Source: Acidovorax radicis
Lineage (GTDB): Bacteria; Pseudomonadota; Gammaproteobacteria; Burkholderiales; Burkholderiaceae_C
Assembly: GCF_020510705.1 (NCBI RefSeq)
Contig: NZ_CP075184.1
Coordinates: 4,216,001-4,280,000 of the forward strand
Reading direction: 5' to 3'
Length of the DNA: 64,000 bases
Position 1 is the first letter of the stretch; every line of letters begins with the position of its first letter. The notes under the pieces are model-generated. The model searched no databases. It was not told the DNA's origin and was given only the letters and a program-made list of their open reading frames with translations. Below are positions 41,985 to 50,566 of this stretch, one piece after another. Both the position numbers and the translations under genes were made by a program.

Positions 41985-44329
41985 GCGGCGGCCTTCGTAG
42001 TCTCGGCGGCGCTTTCCAAAACTTCCGCCGGTTCAAGGGCCTTGCCTGAGATGCCATCTTCTTTGCGCTTAAGCTGTGCAGCGAGCCAAAGCAATCCGCT
42101 GTCAATGTAGGCCGGTACTTTCATCGTGTCGATCTCGTCGCTGTCGAGAAGATCCATGGTGAATTCAGCCTTGCCGCCTTTCGCCAAGTCAGTAAGCATT
42201 CGGGGAGCGAGATCGCCGAGATCAGTCGCTGCATCAAGACTTTTACGAATCCTTCCCATCAGGCCCGTCCCCTCCATCTTCTGGAACAAGTCGAGGTTTT
42301 CATAGACCAAGGCGTCTTCAAACGTATTGGCAAGCGCCTCTTTGTGTTCCTTGGATTTGAACTTGGCTGAGATAGGCTGCTGGTAGGCGACGCGAATGCC
42401 GTAGCCGCTTGGATCGTTAAGGACGATCTCTTCGGGTTTCTTGTCGAGCAGCGTGTCCAGATCCTCGACCGCAGGAACCCAGGTCTTGAGCGTCTCATTG
42501 CGGGCCTTGAGGTTTGAGTCACGCACCGGGGGAACCGACACTCCAGCAGCATCCTTCGCGTCAAGGTCTGTGATGATCAACGTGTTCAACCCAAGATGCT
42601 CAAGCAAGGACTTCAGCCTGTGCGCATGACTTCCGCCGATCTCAAGCCAGGTGATGTAGCAGCGACGCAGATACTCGTACTGGTCACGCTTGCGAACGAA
42701 GTGGGGGACAAGAATGCGCTCGGCAGGCCCTTCGACCAGCACAGCGCCATCAGCAAAGAACAGATCACAGTGCGTCGCCTTCAGGTATCGCTTGACGAAG
42801 CGGCCTGTCTCTTCCCCGCTTCCGAAGGTCTCGGATAGGTTGACAACACATGACACCGGCACGGAGCCGCCCACCGCCTTGACAGGAAGGCGACGGAAGT
42901 ACCGCAGGGAAGCGAAGTCGGCTTCGTGTGCGAGATGGCTTGAGTGTGTACTGATGACAAGCTGTGTGCGGAGGTCCTTCGCATCCTTGAGTTTGTCGTG
43001 CTTGCGCAAAACGTCATAGGCTTGCTTGATGAAGACTTGTTGGACTTGTGCATGCAGATGCGCCTCCGGCTCTTCAATCAGGACAAGATGAAGCGGTGGA
43101 CGAAGGGCTTCTTCGGGGTCGGTTGACTTGGAAGCCTTGCCAACCTTCATCCACTTGTCGCGGAAGCTCATCAGCGCAAAGACAATTGAGACCAGATTTT
43201 GATACCCAAGGCCGTTTGAGTCTTCAGGGAGGCGGTGCGCAAAACCTTCTCCCTCCTTGAGGTGCGTGGGGACTTCATATTGAACCGCCGATGCATGGTT
43301 CAAACCGTCGATGGGCTTGATGCTTGTGGTGATCGTAAGTTTCGGGTCGGTGACGCCGGGATAGCCGATGTCCTCAAGTTCTTTCAAAGCCGTTGAAAAG
43401 CAGGTTGCCAAACGTTCGCCAAATGCGGCCTGAGCGCTATGGAGTGCCTGCAAAGCCTCCAGATCTTTTGGCTCGGGCTGATCGAAGGGGTCAAGATGTT
43501 GGGTGTAGTAGTTGCGAAGCTGGCTGGACAGCTTCTTGCCACCCCGCGAGTTCCCGTCCTCCTGTGAATCGTCCCCTCGATTTGAAGCTTTAACAAATCC
43601 AAATCCGCGTTGTGCGCTGATTTCATCAATGCGAATGATCTTCTTGAACGGGTCTCCTTCGATTGGCTCACTGCCAACCGGAAGGGCCTGAGGAGTGGCA
43701 ATACCGTTCTTTGGCGTCACGAGCTTTTCGGGGTCAAGGAGATAGGCTCGAACCTCAAAGGATGAACGCAGCCGAAGTGACAGAAAGTCCATCATCGACT
43801 TCGGCCACAGCGCGAACCCTTCCACGAGCGGGATCGCTGCTGCCGTGGTGCCCTCTGCCGATGCCGGCACAGTGCCCATGACAGAAGCAGCGGAGAGCTT
43901 GACCGCCAGGTACTCTTGCTTCAGGGCTTGGACATCCTTGGGTTCGTAGCGCAGTCGAACGCCGATATGCGCCCCCGCCCAATCGAGGGTGGGAAGAATC
44001 TTCTGAACATAGTGAAGATCCTCTGTCGGAACATTCAGCCAGACATCGAGGTGCGGCAGAACTTCATCCCAATTGAACTCTGCTTCTTCCTCTCCGGGAG
44101 TGGACATCTCCCAGGCGATGGCCATCGCATCAAGCTTGGCCCAATGGAACAAGGTGAAGTCATTGATGGAAAAATCAGTTCGGTCAACAAGGAAGTGGCG
44201 AAGCGCAACCATGGCCGACGTTTTTCCGCTGTTGTTCGCGCCCACGAAAACTGTCGTTTGCTCGGCGAAGTCCACCCGTACGGCTTGAAGCTTTCGAAAG
44301 TTGCCGATCTCTACATGTTGAATGTGCAT
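41981..44329 (-). CDS. gajA: Gabija-type OLD-family nuclease GajA (ATPase plus TOPRIM)
   Basis: 782 residues. The N-terminal ABC-type ATPase has Walker A VGANNSGKTS (30-38) and LVLIEEPEAHLHAQ (Walker B plus D-loop) near residue 410, then STHSSHLAH (H-loop). The C-terminal TOPRIM domain shows LVEGPAERIL (Glu) and IITDLDAKD (acidic pair). GajA nicks DNA when nucleotides are depleted during phage infection. It is longer than the roughly 580-residue reference GajA, so it may be a divergent OLD class 2 nuclease. With gajB it forms a probable phage-defence operon. Confidence 0.85.
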   Translation of the reverse strand: MHIQHVEIGNFRKLQAVRVDFAEQTTVFVGANNSGKTSAMVALRHFLVDRTDFSINDFTLFHWAKLDAMAIAWEMSTPGEEEAEFNWDEVLPHLDVWLNVPTEDLHYVQKILPTLDWAGAHIGVRLRYEPKDVQALKQEYLAVKLSAASVMGTVPASAEGTTAAAIPLVEGFALWPKSMMDFLSLRLRSSFEVRAYLLDPEKLVTPKNGIATPQALPVGSEPIEGDPFKKIIRIDEISAQRGFGFVKASNRGDDSQEDGNSRGGKKLSSQLRNYYTQHLDPFDQPEPKDLEALQALHSAQAAFGERLATCFSTALKELEDIGYPGVTDPKLTITTSIKPIDGLNHASAVQYEVPTHLKEGEGFAHRLPEDSNGLGYQNLVSIVFALMSFRDKWMKVGKASKSTDPEEALRPPLHLVLIEEPEAHLHAQVQQVFIKQAYDVLRKHDKLKDAKDLRTQLVISTHSSHLAHEADFASLRYFRRLPVKAVGGSVPVSCVVNLSETFGSGEETGRFVKRYLKATHCDLFFADGAVLVEGPAERILVPHFVRKRDQYEYLRRCYITWLEIGGSHAHRLKSLLEHLGLNTLIITDLDAKDAAGVSVPPVRDSNLKARNETLKTWVPAVEDLDTLLDKKPEEIVLNDPSGYGIRVAYQQPISAKFKSKEHKEALANTFEDALVYENLDLFQKMEGTGLMGRIRKSLDAATDLGDLAPRMLTDLAKGGKAEFTMDLLDSDEIDTMKVPAYIDSGLLWLAAQLKRKEDGISGKALEPAEVLESAAETTKAAA

Positions 44330-44793
44330 GGTGTCTCCCTGTATGTGCCAACTCGACAGGACCTTGGGTCAGCAGGGTTGCCGTCACAAAATTTTGCCGC
44401 AGAGTGTTAGATGTAACGAGATATTAAGACACGATCTTTGCCTTCGCTCTACGCCTAAATCACGGCAAGATTTGCCGACACCGTGATTGCAACCAAGGTC
44501 AGCGTTGCTCAGCGGTCTTTCGCCGTGAGCAGTCGTACTTCCGCTTTGGGTCGGTACCGCCATTTGCAATTTGTGAAAGCTGCCGCTGACCGGCACGCCT
44601 CATTGGATCCTGGCAGTCAGAGGCACAAGTTTCGACGAAGGTCAGATCCTGGAGGTGCAGCAGTCACTCAGTTTGCGACAACTGAATGACCGGTGCTGAC
44701 GGCAGCGGTCGTCGGCATGCCAAAACTCAGCGGCAGCTGCCAGCCTGAAGCAGCCCATCCAACTCCCCATAGCTTTGCGAGCTGACAATAAAA
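44330..44793. other. Non-coding stretch upstream of gajA
   Basis: Should contain the gajA promoter. GTGAGCAGTCGTACTTCCGC at about 44,525 and further GACCGG-type fragments up to 44,720 resemble motifs seen in the other large gaps of the island. No gene is recognised. Confidence 0.4.
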
Positions 44794-44815
44794 AAGCGCC
44801 TCAACTGAGGCGCTT
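44794..44815 (-). terminator. Rho-independent terminator for leftward transcription from glmS
   Basis: AAGCGCCTCA-AC/GT-TGAGGCGCTT is a perfect hairpin. On the minus strand it is followed by TTTTTTATTG. It would stop transcripts entering from glmS or from the repeat region. Confidence 0.85.
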
Positions 44816-44817
44816 GG

Positions 44818-44961
44818 AACCCATCGGTGCAGGTGCGCTGCACCATTACAGGCTCTATTTACAGGTTACAGAGTTTATTTTTACGATCAACCCATCAGTA
44901 CTGGTGCGCGGCACCCTTGGGGCTTTATCTACAGGCTGCAGAGCTATCTTTACGACCCACA
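44818..44961 (-). repeat. Tandem repeat, probable Tn7-like transposon end with TnsB sites
   Basis: Two imperfect copies of a 71-bp unit (44,818-44,888 and 44,889-44,958), each starting AACCCATC. Inside, the motif TAT-Y-T(T)-TAC occurs four times, near 44,855, 44,877, 44,926 and 44,946; within each pair the spacing is about 20-22 bp, like TnsB sites. The minus strand at 44,961 begins TGTGGGTCGTAAAGATAG, similar to the Tn7 terminus TGTGGGCGGACAAAATAG. An alternative reading is a structured RNA ending at the adjacent terminator. Confidence 0.6.
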
Positions 44962-45086
44962 GTGCATGAGTCAAATTTGTAGAAAATTCCCACAATCGAA
45001 AAATAATTGTTGAAATCTAATTTTTATACATGAAAAAGTCCATAACTTTAGTCAATTAAGGAAAGAGCCGCCCTGGAAATCAACAC

Positions 45087-47036
45087 TCACTCCACCGTCA
45101 CACTTTTCGCCAGGTTGCGGGGCTTGTCCACATCCGTCCCCCGCGCGCATGCCGTGTGATACGCCAGCAGCTGCAGCGGCACCACGTGCAGCAGTGGGCT
45201 TAAGGGGCCGTAGTGTTCAGGCATGCGGATGACGTGAATGCCTTCGCTGCTGTCGATGCGCGTATCGGCATCGGCCAGCACATAGAGCACACCGGCGCGC
45301 GCGCGCACTTCCTGCATGTTGCTCTTGAGTTTTTCCAGTAACGCATCGTTGGGCGCTACGGTGACCACCGGCATGGCGCTGGTCACCAGGGCCAGGGGGC
45401 CGTGCTTGAGTTCACCGGCGGGATAGGCCTCGGCGTGGATGTAGCTGATTTCCTTGAGCTTGAGCGCGCCTTCGAGCGCTATGGGGTAGTGCATGCCCCG
45501 GCCCAGGAACAGGGCGTTTTCCATGCGGGCAAAGTCTTCAGCCCAACTGATGATCTGCGGCTCCAGCGCCAGCACGGCCTGCAAAGCCACGGGCAGGTGG
45601 CGCATGGCTTTGAGGTGGGCGGCTTCCTGGTCTTCGCTGAGGCGGCCTTTGGACTGGGCGAGCGCCAGGGTCAGCAAAAACAGCCCGGCCAACTGGGTGG
45701 TGAAGGCCTTGGTGCTGGCCACGCCGATCTCGACCCCGGCACGCGTGATGTAGGCGAGCTTGCATTCGCGCACCATGGCGCTGGTGGCCACGTTGCAGAT
45801 GGTGAGCGTGTGTTGCATGCCCAACGACTGCGCATGGCGCAGCGCAGCCAGGGTGTCGGCGGTTTCGCCCGACTGGCTGATGGTGACGACAAGGGTGCGC
45901 GGGTCGGGCACGCTGGTGCGGTAGCGGTATTCGCTGGCCACCTCCACCTGCGTGGGGATGCCGGCGATTTCTTCGAGCCAGTATTTGGCGGTGCAGCCGC
46001 TGTAGTAGCTGGTGCCGCAGGCCAAGATGAGCACGCGGTCGATCTCTTTGAACACGCGCCAGGCCGCTGCACCGGGCTCGCCATGCTGGCCCACGCCATC
46101 AAACAGCTCGGGCACGATGCCCTCGACGCCTTCCAGCGTGTCGCCGATGGCGCGGGGCTGCTCGAAGATCTCTTTTTGCATGTAGTGGCGGTAGGGCCCC
46201 AGCTCGGCCGCGCCGCTGTGGGCGCGCACGGTGCGCACGGGGCGCTGGAGGGGTGTAAGTGCTGCGCCGTCCTTGCCCACGATCCAGTAGCGACCCAGTT
46301 GCAGGTCCACCAGATCGCCTTCTTCGAGGTAAACGATCTGATCCGTCACCCCGGCCAGAGCCATGGCGTCGCTGGCCAGAAAGTGCTCGACGGACGGTGA
46401 CGCCTCTGCGGCAGCGCCTTGGCCCTGCCCCACGCCCAGAATGAGCGGCGAGCCTGCGCGCGCGCCCACCACGCGGTGGGGCTCGTCCTTGTGGATAACG
46501 GCAATCGCATAGGCGCCTTGCAGCTCGGCCACGGTGGCCCGCACGGCATCGAACAGGTCGCCGTTGTAGTGGCTGTCCACCAGGTGAGCAATGACCTCGG
46601 TGTCGGTCTGGCTGACAAACACGTAGCCTCGCGCCTGCAGCGTTTTGCGCAGCTCTTCGTGGTTCTCGATGATGCCGTTGTGCACCAGCGCCACACGGCC
46701 CGCAGCGGTGGCGGCGTCTGCACCGGCGCCGTGGCTGAAATGGGGGTGAGCGTTGTGCAGCGCTGGTGCGCCATGGGTGGCCCAGCGGGTGTGGGCGATG
46801 CCCGTGGCGCCGTCGATGTGTTCGGTGTGCACCTGTTCCAGCAGTTCGGCCACGCGGGCGGTGCTGCGGGCGCGCTGCAAGCCGCCCTGCGGTGTGCCGT
46901 GGCGCGTGGCGTCCAGGCTGGCAGCATGCACGGCCACTCCGCAGGAGTCATAGCCCCGGTATTCAAGCCGCTGCAGGCCCTGGACGAGGATGGGAACGAT
47001 GTTGCGCGTGGAGACCGCGCCGACGATGCCGCACAT
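45087..47036 (-). CDS. glmS: Glutamine-fructose-6-phosphate aminotransferase GlmS
   Basis: 649 residues from ATG 47036, because the mature enzyme must start with the catalytic Cys (M-CGIVGA). It makes glucosamine-6-phosphate from fructose-6-phosphate and glutamine, the first step to UDP-GlcNAc. The N-terminal Ntn glutaminase (TRWATHG, NHEELR) and two SIS domains ([56 protein letters not shown]) are intact. The C-terminus ends KSVTVE, the conserved stretch whose DNA is bound by TnsD. The Tn7-like island begins just past the stop. Confidence 0.97.
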   Translation of the reverse strand: MCGIVGAVSTRNIVPILVQGLQRLEYRGYDSCGVAVHAASLDATRHGTPQGGLQRARSTARVAELLEQVHTEHIDGATGIAHTRWATHGAPALHNAHPHFSHGAGADAATAAGRVALVHNGIIENHEELRKTLQARGYVFVSQTDTEVIAHLVDSHYNGDLFDAVRATVAELQGAYAIAVIHKDEPHRVVGARAGSPLILGVGQGQGAAAEASPSVEHFLASDAMALAGVTDQIVYLEEGDLVDLQLGRYWIVGKDGAALTPLQRPVRTVRAHSGAAELGPYRHYMQKEIFEQPRAIGDTLEGVEGIVPELFDGVGQHGEPGAAAWRVFKEIDRVLILACGTSYYSGCTAKYWLEEIAGIPTQVEVASEYRYRTSVPDPRTLVVTISQSGETADTLAALRHAQSLGMQHTLTICNVATSAMVRECKLAYITRAGVEIGVASTKAFTTQLAGLFLLTLALAQSKGRLSEDQEAAHLKAMRHLPVALQAVLALEPQIISWAEDFARMENALFLGRGMHYPIALEGALKLKEISYIHAEAYPAGELKHGPLALVTSAMPVVTVAPNDALLEKLKSNMQEVRARAGVLYVLADADTRIDSSEGIHVIRMPEHYGPLSPLLHVVPLQLLAYHTACARGTDVDKPRNLAKSVTVE

Positions 47037-47173
47037 GGTGATGCCTTTGATGGGAAGCGATGGTGCGATGGTAGGCACGCTGCTAATTAATTTTTAATCA
47101 ATATTTCATAGTTTTTGAATTTAAATTTCAACACAACCATTTGATGAAATTTATATCCATTTATCATAGAAAA
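47037..47173. promoter_or_regulatory. Divergent promoter region of glmS and the Lrp-type gene
   Basis: An AT-rich stretch (especially 47,085-47,173) between two divergent genes in otherwise GC-rich DNA. It likely holds both promoters and sites for the Lrp-type protein. Clear -35/-10 pairs were not assigned. Confidence 0.5.
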
Positions 47174-47665
47174 ATGGAATCCATATCACTCGATGCGATT
47201 GACGTGCAGTTGCTCAATCTTCTGCAAACAGACGCGGCACAGAGCAACCAGTCGCTGGCCGAACAGGCACATGTGTCGCCGCCCACCTGCCTGCGCCGCG
47301 TCAAGCGCCTGCTGGATGCAGGGCTGATCGAGCGGCAAGTAGCCATCCTGCAGCCCGACCGGCTGGCCGCCGTGCAGGGCCATGGGCTGGCGTGCATTGT
47401 CGAGGTGTCGCTTGACCGCCAGGGCGCAGAGCAGCTCGACGCGTTTGAAGCCCGCGCCGTGGCAGATGCCGACGTGCAGCAGTGCTGGCGCGTCTCCCCG
47501 GGGCCAGACTTCGTGCTGGTGGTGCACACACGCGACATGCCCGGGTATCTCGCACTGTCTCAGCGCCTGTTCACGAGCGATGCCAATGTACGCAACGTCA
47601 AGACATTCTTTGCGACACGCCGCGCAAAATTTGATACAAAAGTGCCTGTAGCGCTTGATACATAG
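47174..47665 (+). CDS. Lrp/AsnC-family regulator
   Basis: 163 residues from ATG 47174. The N-terminal helix-turn-helix is typical (LDAIDVQLLNLLQTDAAQSNQSLAEQAHVSPPTCLRRVKRLLDAGLIERQVAIL) and is followed by the RAM ligand domain (IVEVSLDRQG, VQQCWRVSPGPDFVLVVHTRDMPGYL). It responds to amino acids or related ligands by family. Its last codons (VALDT) come from a dispersed repeat that begins at 47,649, so the C-terminus may have been changed by the repeat. Confidence 0.9.
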   Translation: MESISLDAIDVQLLNLLQTDAAQSNQSLAEQAHVSPPTCLRRVKRLLDAGLIERQVAILQPDRLAAVQGHGLACIVEVSLDRQGAEQLDAFEARAVADADVQQCWRVSPGPDFVLVVHTRDMPGYLALSQRLFTSDANVRNVKTFFATRRAKFDTKVPVALDT

Positions 47666-47694
47666 GCGCAAGCAGCTATTGTTTTTGACAAAAC
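47649..47694. repeat. Dispersed Comamonadaceae-type repeat, copy 1
   Basis: TAGCGCTTGATA, GGCGCAAGCAGCTATTG and TTTTTGACAAAAC: the AGCGCTTG / CAAGC...AGCTAT elements recur in four other places of the core region. Confidence 0.65.
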
Positions 47695-47849
47695 AGGGCA
47701 AAAGGGCGTGCCCTTGGCGGGCGCGCACAAGGTGCGATTGCCCTGTCGCTGGGCACTGGCATTGGCAACGGCGCTGGCATACAGTGGGTGGCACACACGT
47801 GGCGCGCATAGGGCATCTTGCCAACGCGCCCATCCAAGGAGCCTGCTGC

Positions 47850-48884
47850 ATGGAGTTCAAGGACTACTACCAGACGCTGGGGGTCAAACCCACCGCCAAC
47901 GCCGACGAGATCAAGAAGGCCTATCGCAAGCTGGCGCGCAAGTACCACCCCGATGTGAGCAAGGAGCCCGATGCCATTACCCGCATGACGGCACTGAACG
48001 AGGCCAATGCAGTGCTGTCAGACCCCGAAAAGCGGGCCGCCTACGACCGCTTGGCACAGGAGCCCCGCGCACAGGCCGGGCAGGCATATCGACCACCGCC
48101 CCACTGGGACGCGGGGTTCGAATTCTCAGACGGCGCCCACAGCTACGGCCCCCAAGGCCAGGGCGGCGCCCCGGAAGATTTCAGCGACTTTTTCGAGCAA
48201 CTGTTTGGCCGCGCTGCCCAAGCGCGTGCGGGGGCAAGCAGGGCACACGGCAGGTCCACGGGCTCAGCCCACGATAGCGGCGCCGCAGGTTCACACCCCC
48301 AGGCCGTGCGCGGCACAGACCATCACGCGCGCATCGAGCTCGACCTGGCGGACTCCTACCAAGGGGCTGAGCGCACGCTCACGCTGCAAAGTGCTCACCA
48401 GGCCGATGACGGCGCGCTGGCGCGGGACGAGCGCAGCCTGCTGGTCAAAATCCCGCAGGGTGTGCGCGAGGGCCAGCTGATTCGCCTGGCGGGCCAGGGC
48501 AGCCCCGGCTGGGGTGGCGCACCAGCGGGCGATTTGTTCCTGGAGGTCATGTTCAAGCCCGACCCACGCTGGCGCACCGAGGGCCGCGATGTCTATCAAC
48601 CGCTGATGGTGGCGCCCTGGGAGGCGGCACTGGGCGCCTCGATCGAGGTGGGCACGCCGGGCGGGTCGGTGATCGAGGTCACCGTTCCCGCAGGCTGGAA
48701 GGCCGGGCGCAAGCTGCGCCTGAAAGGCCGTGGCATCCCCGGCAAGCCGGCGGGTGACCTGTATCTGGAGCTGCATATCGCCTTGCCGCCCGCCACAGAC
48801 GATGCAACGCGCGCAGCCTATGCGTCGCTCGCACAGGCGTTTGCGCATTTCAATCCACGAGCCCCCCAAGGAGCCCAGCCATGA
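47850..48884 (+). CDS. cbpA: DnaJ-family co-chaperone CbpA
   Basis: 344 residues from ATG 47850, behind AAGGAG; the longer frame upstream is not coding. The J-domain has HPD at 33-35 (KYHPDVSK). A Gly/Ala/His linker (about 75-165) follows, then the two-part DnaJ C-terminal substrate-binding domain (RIELDLADSYQGAERTL; GDLFLEVMFKPDPRWRTEGRDVY; GKPAGDLYLELHIALP). There is no zinc-finger region, as usual in CbpA. It works with DnaK and overlaps cbpM by four bases. Confidence 0.93.
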   Translation: MEFKDYYQTLGVKPTANADEIKKAYRKLARKYHPDVSKEPDAITRMTALNEANAVLSDPEKRAAYDRLAQEPRAQAGQAYRPPPHWDAGFEFSDGAHSYGPQGQGGAPEDFSDFFEQLFGRAAQARAGASRAHGRSTGSAHDSGAAGSHPQAVRGTDHHARIELDLADSYQGAERTLTLQSAHQADDGALARDERSLLVKIPQGVREGQLIRLAGQGSPGWGGAPAGDLFLEVMFKPDPRWRTEGRDVYQPLMVAPWEAALGASIEVGTPGGSVIEVTVPAGWKAGRKLRLKGRGIPGKPAGDLYLELHIALPPATDDATRAAYASLAQAFAHFNPRAPQGAQP

Positions 48885-49240
48885 GCGCCCCGCAATCCAC
48901 CTCTGGCACCAGCGCGGCCCCGCGCCACACCCTCTTGGCCGAGCTGCTGGACGACGACGCCACCGCACTCACCCTCGACGCCCTGGCCAGCGCCTGCCGG
49001 ATGGATGCCGACTGGGTCCTCACACGGCTGCAAGAGGGCCTGCTGCAAACCAGTGCCGAGGGCGCCACCGGCAACCCCACCACATGGCGATTCAGCAGCG
49101 CCACCGTGGTGCGCGCACGGCGGCTGGCCCACCTGGAAGCCACCTTCGACGCCGACCCCGAACTGGCCGCCCTGACCACCGACCTGATCGAGGAGGTGGC
49201 CGCATTGCGCCAGCAGTTGCGGCATCTTCAGGCGCGTTGA
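48881..49240 (+). CDS. cbpM: CbpM-like modulator of CbpA
   Basis: 119 residues. The MerR-like helix-turn-helix fold of CbpM is recognisable (LTLDALASACRMDADWVLTRLQEGLL, WRFSSATVVRARRLAHLEATF) with a C-terminal helix (LIEEVAALRQQLRHLQ). CbpM binds the J-domain and blocks CbpA activity. The ATGA overlap with cbpA supports the role. Confidence 0.85.
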   Translation: MSAPQSTSGTSAAPRHTLLAELLDDDATALTLDALASACRMDADWVLTRLQEGLLQTSAEGATGNPTTWRFSSATVVRARRLAHLEATFDADPELAALTTDLIEEVAALRQQLRHLQAR

Positions 49241-49491
49241 CGGGTTTCGACGCCCCGCATTGGGCATTTGGCATTGAGAGCAAACGCTCGCTGCCACACC
49301 ACATGCCTGGAGCGCCACAGTGCGGGCCCATGCGCCACGGCGCTCCGGCACGGGGGTCACGTGGCAATTTCATGCTGGTGTCTGCTGGCGGCGCACTGTA
49401 AGCTCTGACAATTTCTTACACACCGCCTGCACGAATGCCCGCTGCAGGCCGCCCCGGCACCCTTGGCACACCCATCACGCCCATCACACCC

Positions 49492-50544
49492 ATGTCAACG
49501 CCTCGCCGCCAGATGCCCCGACGTATCTACCCCTTGCGCATGCTGGGCATGGGGCTGGGTGGCATGGTGGTGGGCGTCGTGCTGTGGGAACGCCAGGCGT
49601 CGCTGTATGCCTGGGCGGGCATGGTGCTGCTCGCGTTTGTGTGGCCCCACGTGGCCTACCTGCGCACGCGCTACAGCGCTGACCCGTATCGCACCGAGAT
49701 CAACAACCTGCTCGTTGATTCCGCCATGGCGGCCGCGTTTGTGCCGCTGATGCACTTCAATCTGCTGCCCAGCGTGCTGGTGGTCACGCTGACCATGGTG
49801 GACAAGATCACCACGGGCATTCGCAGGCTGTGGGCTCACGCGTTATGGGCCATATTGGCAGGCGGCTCGGTCTGCGCGCTGCTGATGGGCGTTCACTGGG
49901 CACCCGAGACATCCATGCGCGTGATGATCGCGTGCCTGCCGGTCATGGTGCTGCACACGCTGTCGGTCAGCATGGTGAGCTACCAGCTGATACGCAAAAC
50001 CGCGCGCCAGAATCAGATGCTCGACGAGCTGCGTCGCATGGACGCACTCACCGGCCTGTTCGGACGCGGCCACTGGCAAGAGCAGGCCGAGGCCGCACTG
50101 CGCCGCCACCACACCACCGATGAGCCCGCCTGCATGCTGATGCTGGACATCGATCGATTCAAGGAAATCAACGACACCCATGGCCACACCGTGGGAGATG
50201 AAGTGATCCGCGCATTGGCCCACGTGGTGCGCGGCAATGTGCGCGCAGGCGACTGCGCTGGGCGTTATGGCGGCGACGAGTTTGCCATCGTGCTGCCCGG
50301 CATGCACGCCAAGGACGCCCTGGCCATTGCGCACCGCATCCGCGAGCAAACCGAAGGGGTGCGGCTGCGCAGCCTGCCGGGTATTCGCATCACCAGCAGC
50401 ATCGGCGTAGCGCCTGCAGACCACCGCCATAGCAGCCTGCGGGCGTGGATCGACGCAGCAGACACGGCGCTTTACACGGCCAAAAACGGGGGGCGCAACC
50501 AGGTGGCCGGTTGTATGGAGCCTGCGCTGCTGCCAGCGGTCTAG
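49492..50544 (+). CDS. MASE2-GGDEF diguanylate cyclase
   Basis: 350 residues from ATG 49492 (49,435 adds 19 residues; neither has a clear ribosome site). The N-terminal MASE2 membrane sensor has RRIYPLRMLGMGLGG and further hydrophobic helices up to about residue 165. The GGDEF domain (DALTGLFGRGHW, LDIDRFKEINDTHGH, RYGGDEFAIVLPGM) has an intact active site, so it should make c-di-GMP from GTP at the inner membrane. No RxxD inhibitory site is obvious five residues before GGDEF. It ends tail to tail with the kinase gene, overlapping by four bases. Confidence 0.9.
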   Translation: MSTPRRQMPRRIYPLRMLGMGLGGMVVGVVLWERQASLYAWAGMVLLAFVWPHVAYLRTRYSADPYRTEINNLLVDSAMAAAFVPLMHFNLLPSVLVVTLTMVDKITTGIRRLWAHALWAILAGGSVCALLMGVHWAPETSMRVMIACLPVMVLHTLSVSMVSYQLIRKTARQNQMLDELRRMDALTGLFGRGHWQEQAEAALRRHHTTDEPACMLMLDIDRFKEINDTHGHTVGDEVIRALAHVVRGNVRAGDCAGRYGGDEFAIVLPGMHAKDALAIAHRIREQTEGVRLRSLPGIRITSSIGVAPADHRHSSLRAWIDAADTALYTAKNGGRNQVAGCMEPALLPAV

Positions 50545-50566
50545 CGGTCTAGCGGTCTAGCGATCT
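50535..50566. repeat. 8-bp tandem repeat over two convergent stop codons
   Basis: AGCGGTCT is repeated four times (the last copy AGCGATCT). It contains the stops of the cyclase gene (50,542-50,544) and of the kinase gene (50,541-50,543). Slippage would alter both C-termini. Confidence 0.8.

Larger units (their letters stand above)
1..44961. mobile_element. Tn7-like genomic island, left part outside the window
   Basis: The block contains tnsA, tnsB, tnsC, a TniQ protein and a TnsD protein, then about 31 kb of mixed cargo up to the 3' side of glmS, whose last codons are the DNA that TnsD proteins bind in known Tn7 relatives. The right limit is put at 44,961, where the minus strand begins TGTGGG and continues with TnsB-site-like repeats. 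No matching end was seen left of tnsA, so bases 1-5,100 are probably cargo and the second end lies beyond base 1. tnsA is on the side far from glmS, the reverse of canonical Tn7. Cargo shows several later insertions (IS5, IS1111, IS3 remnant), so the island is composite. Confidence 0.55.

Noticed and set aside
45402-46400. 332-codon frame opposite glmS
   Set aside because: Antisense shadow of a certain gene, with His/Gly/Ala-rich composition. The same applies to long frames opposite glmU, tyrS, umuC, cusA and fabF.
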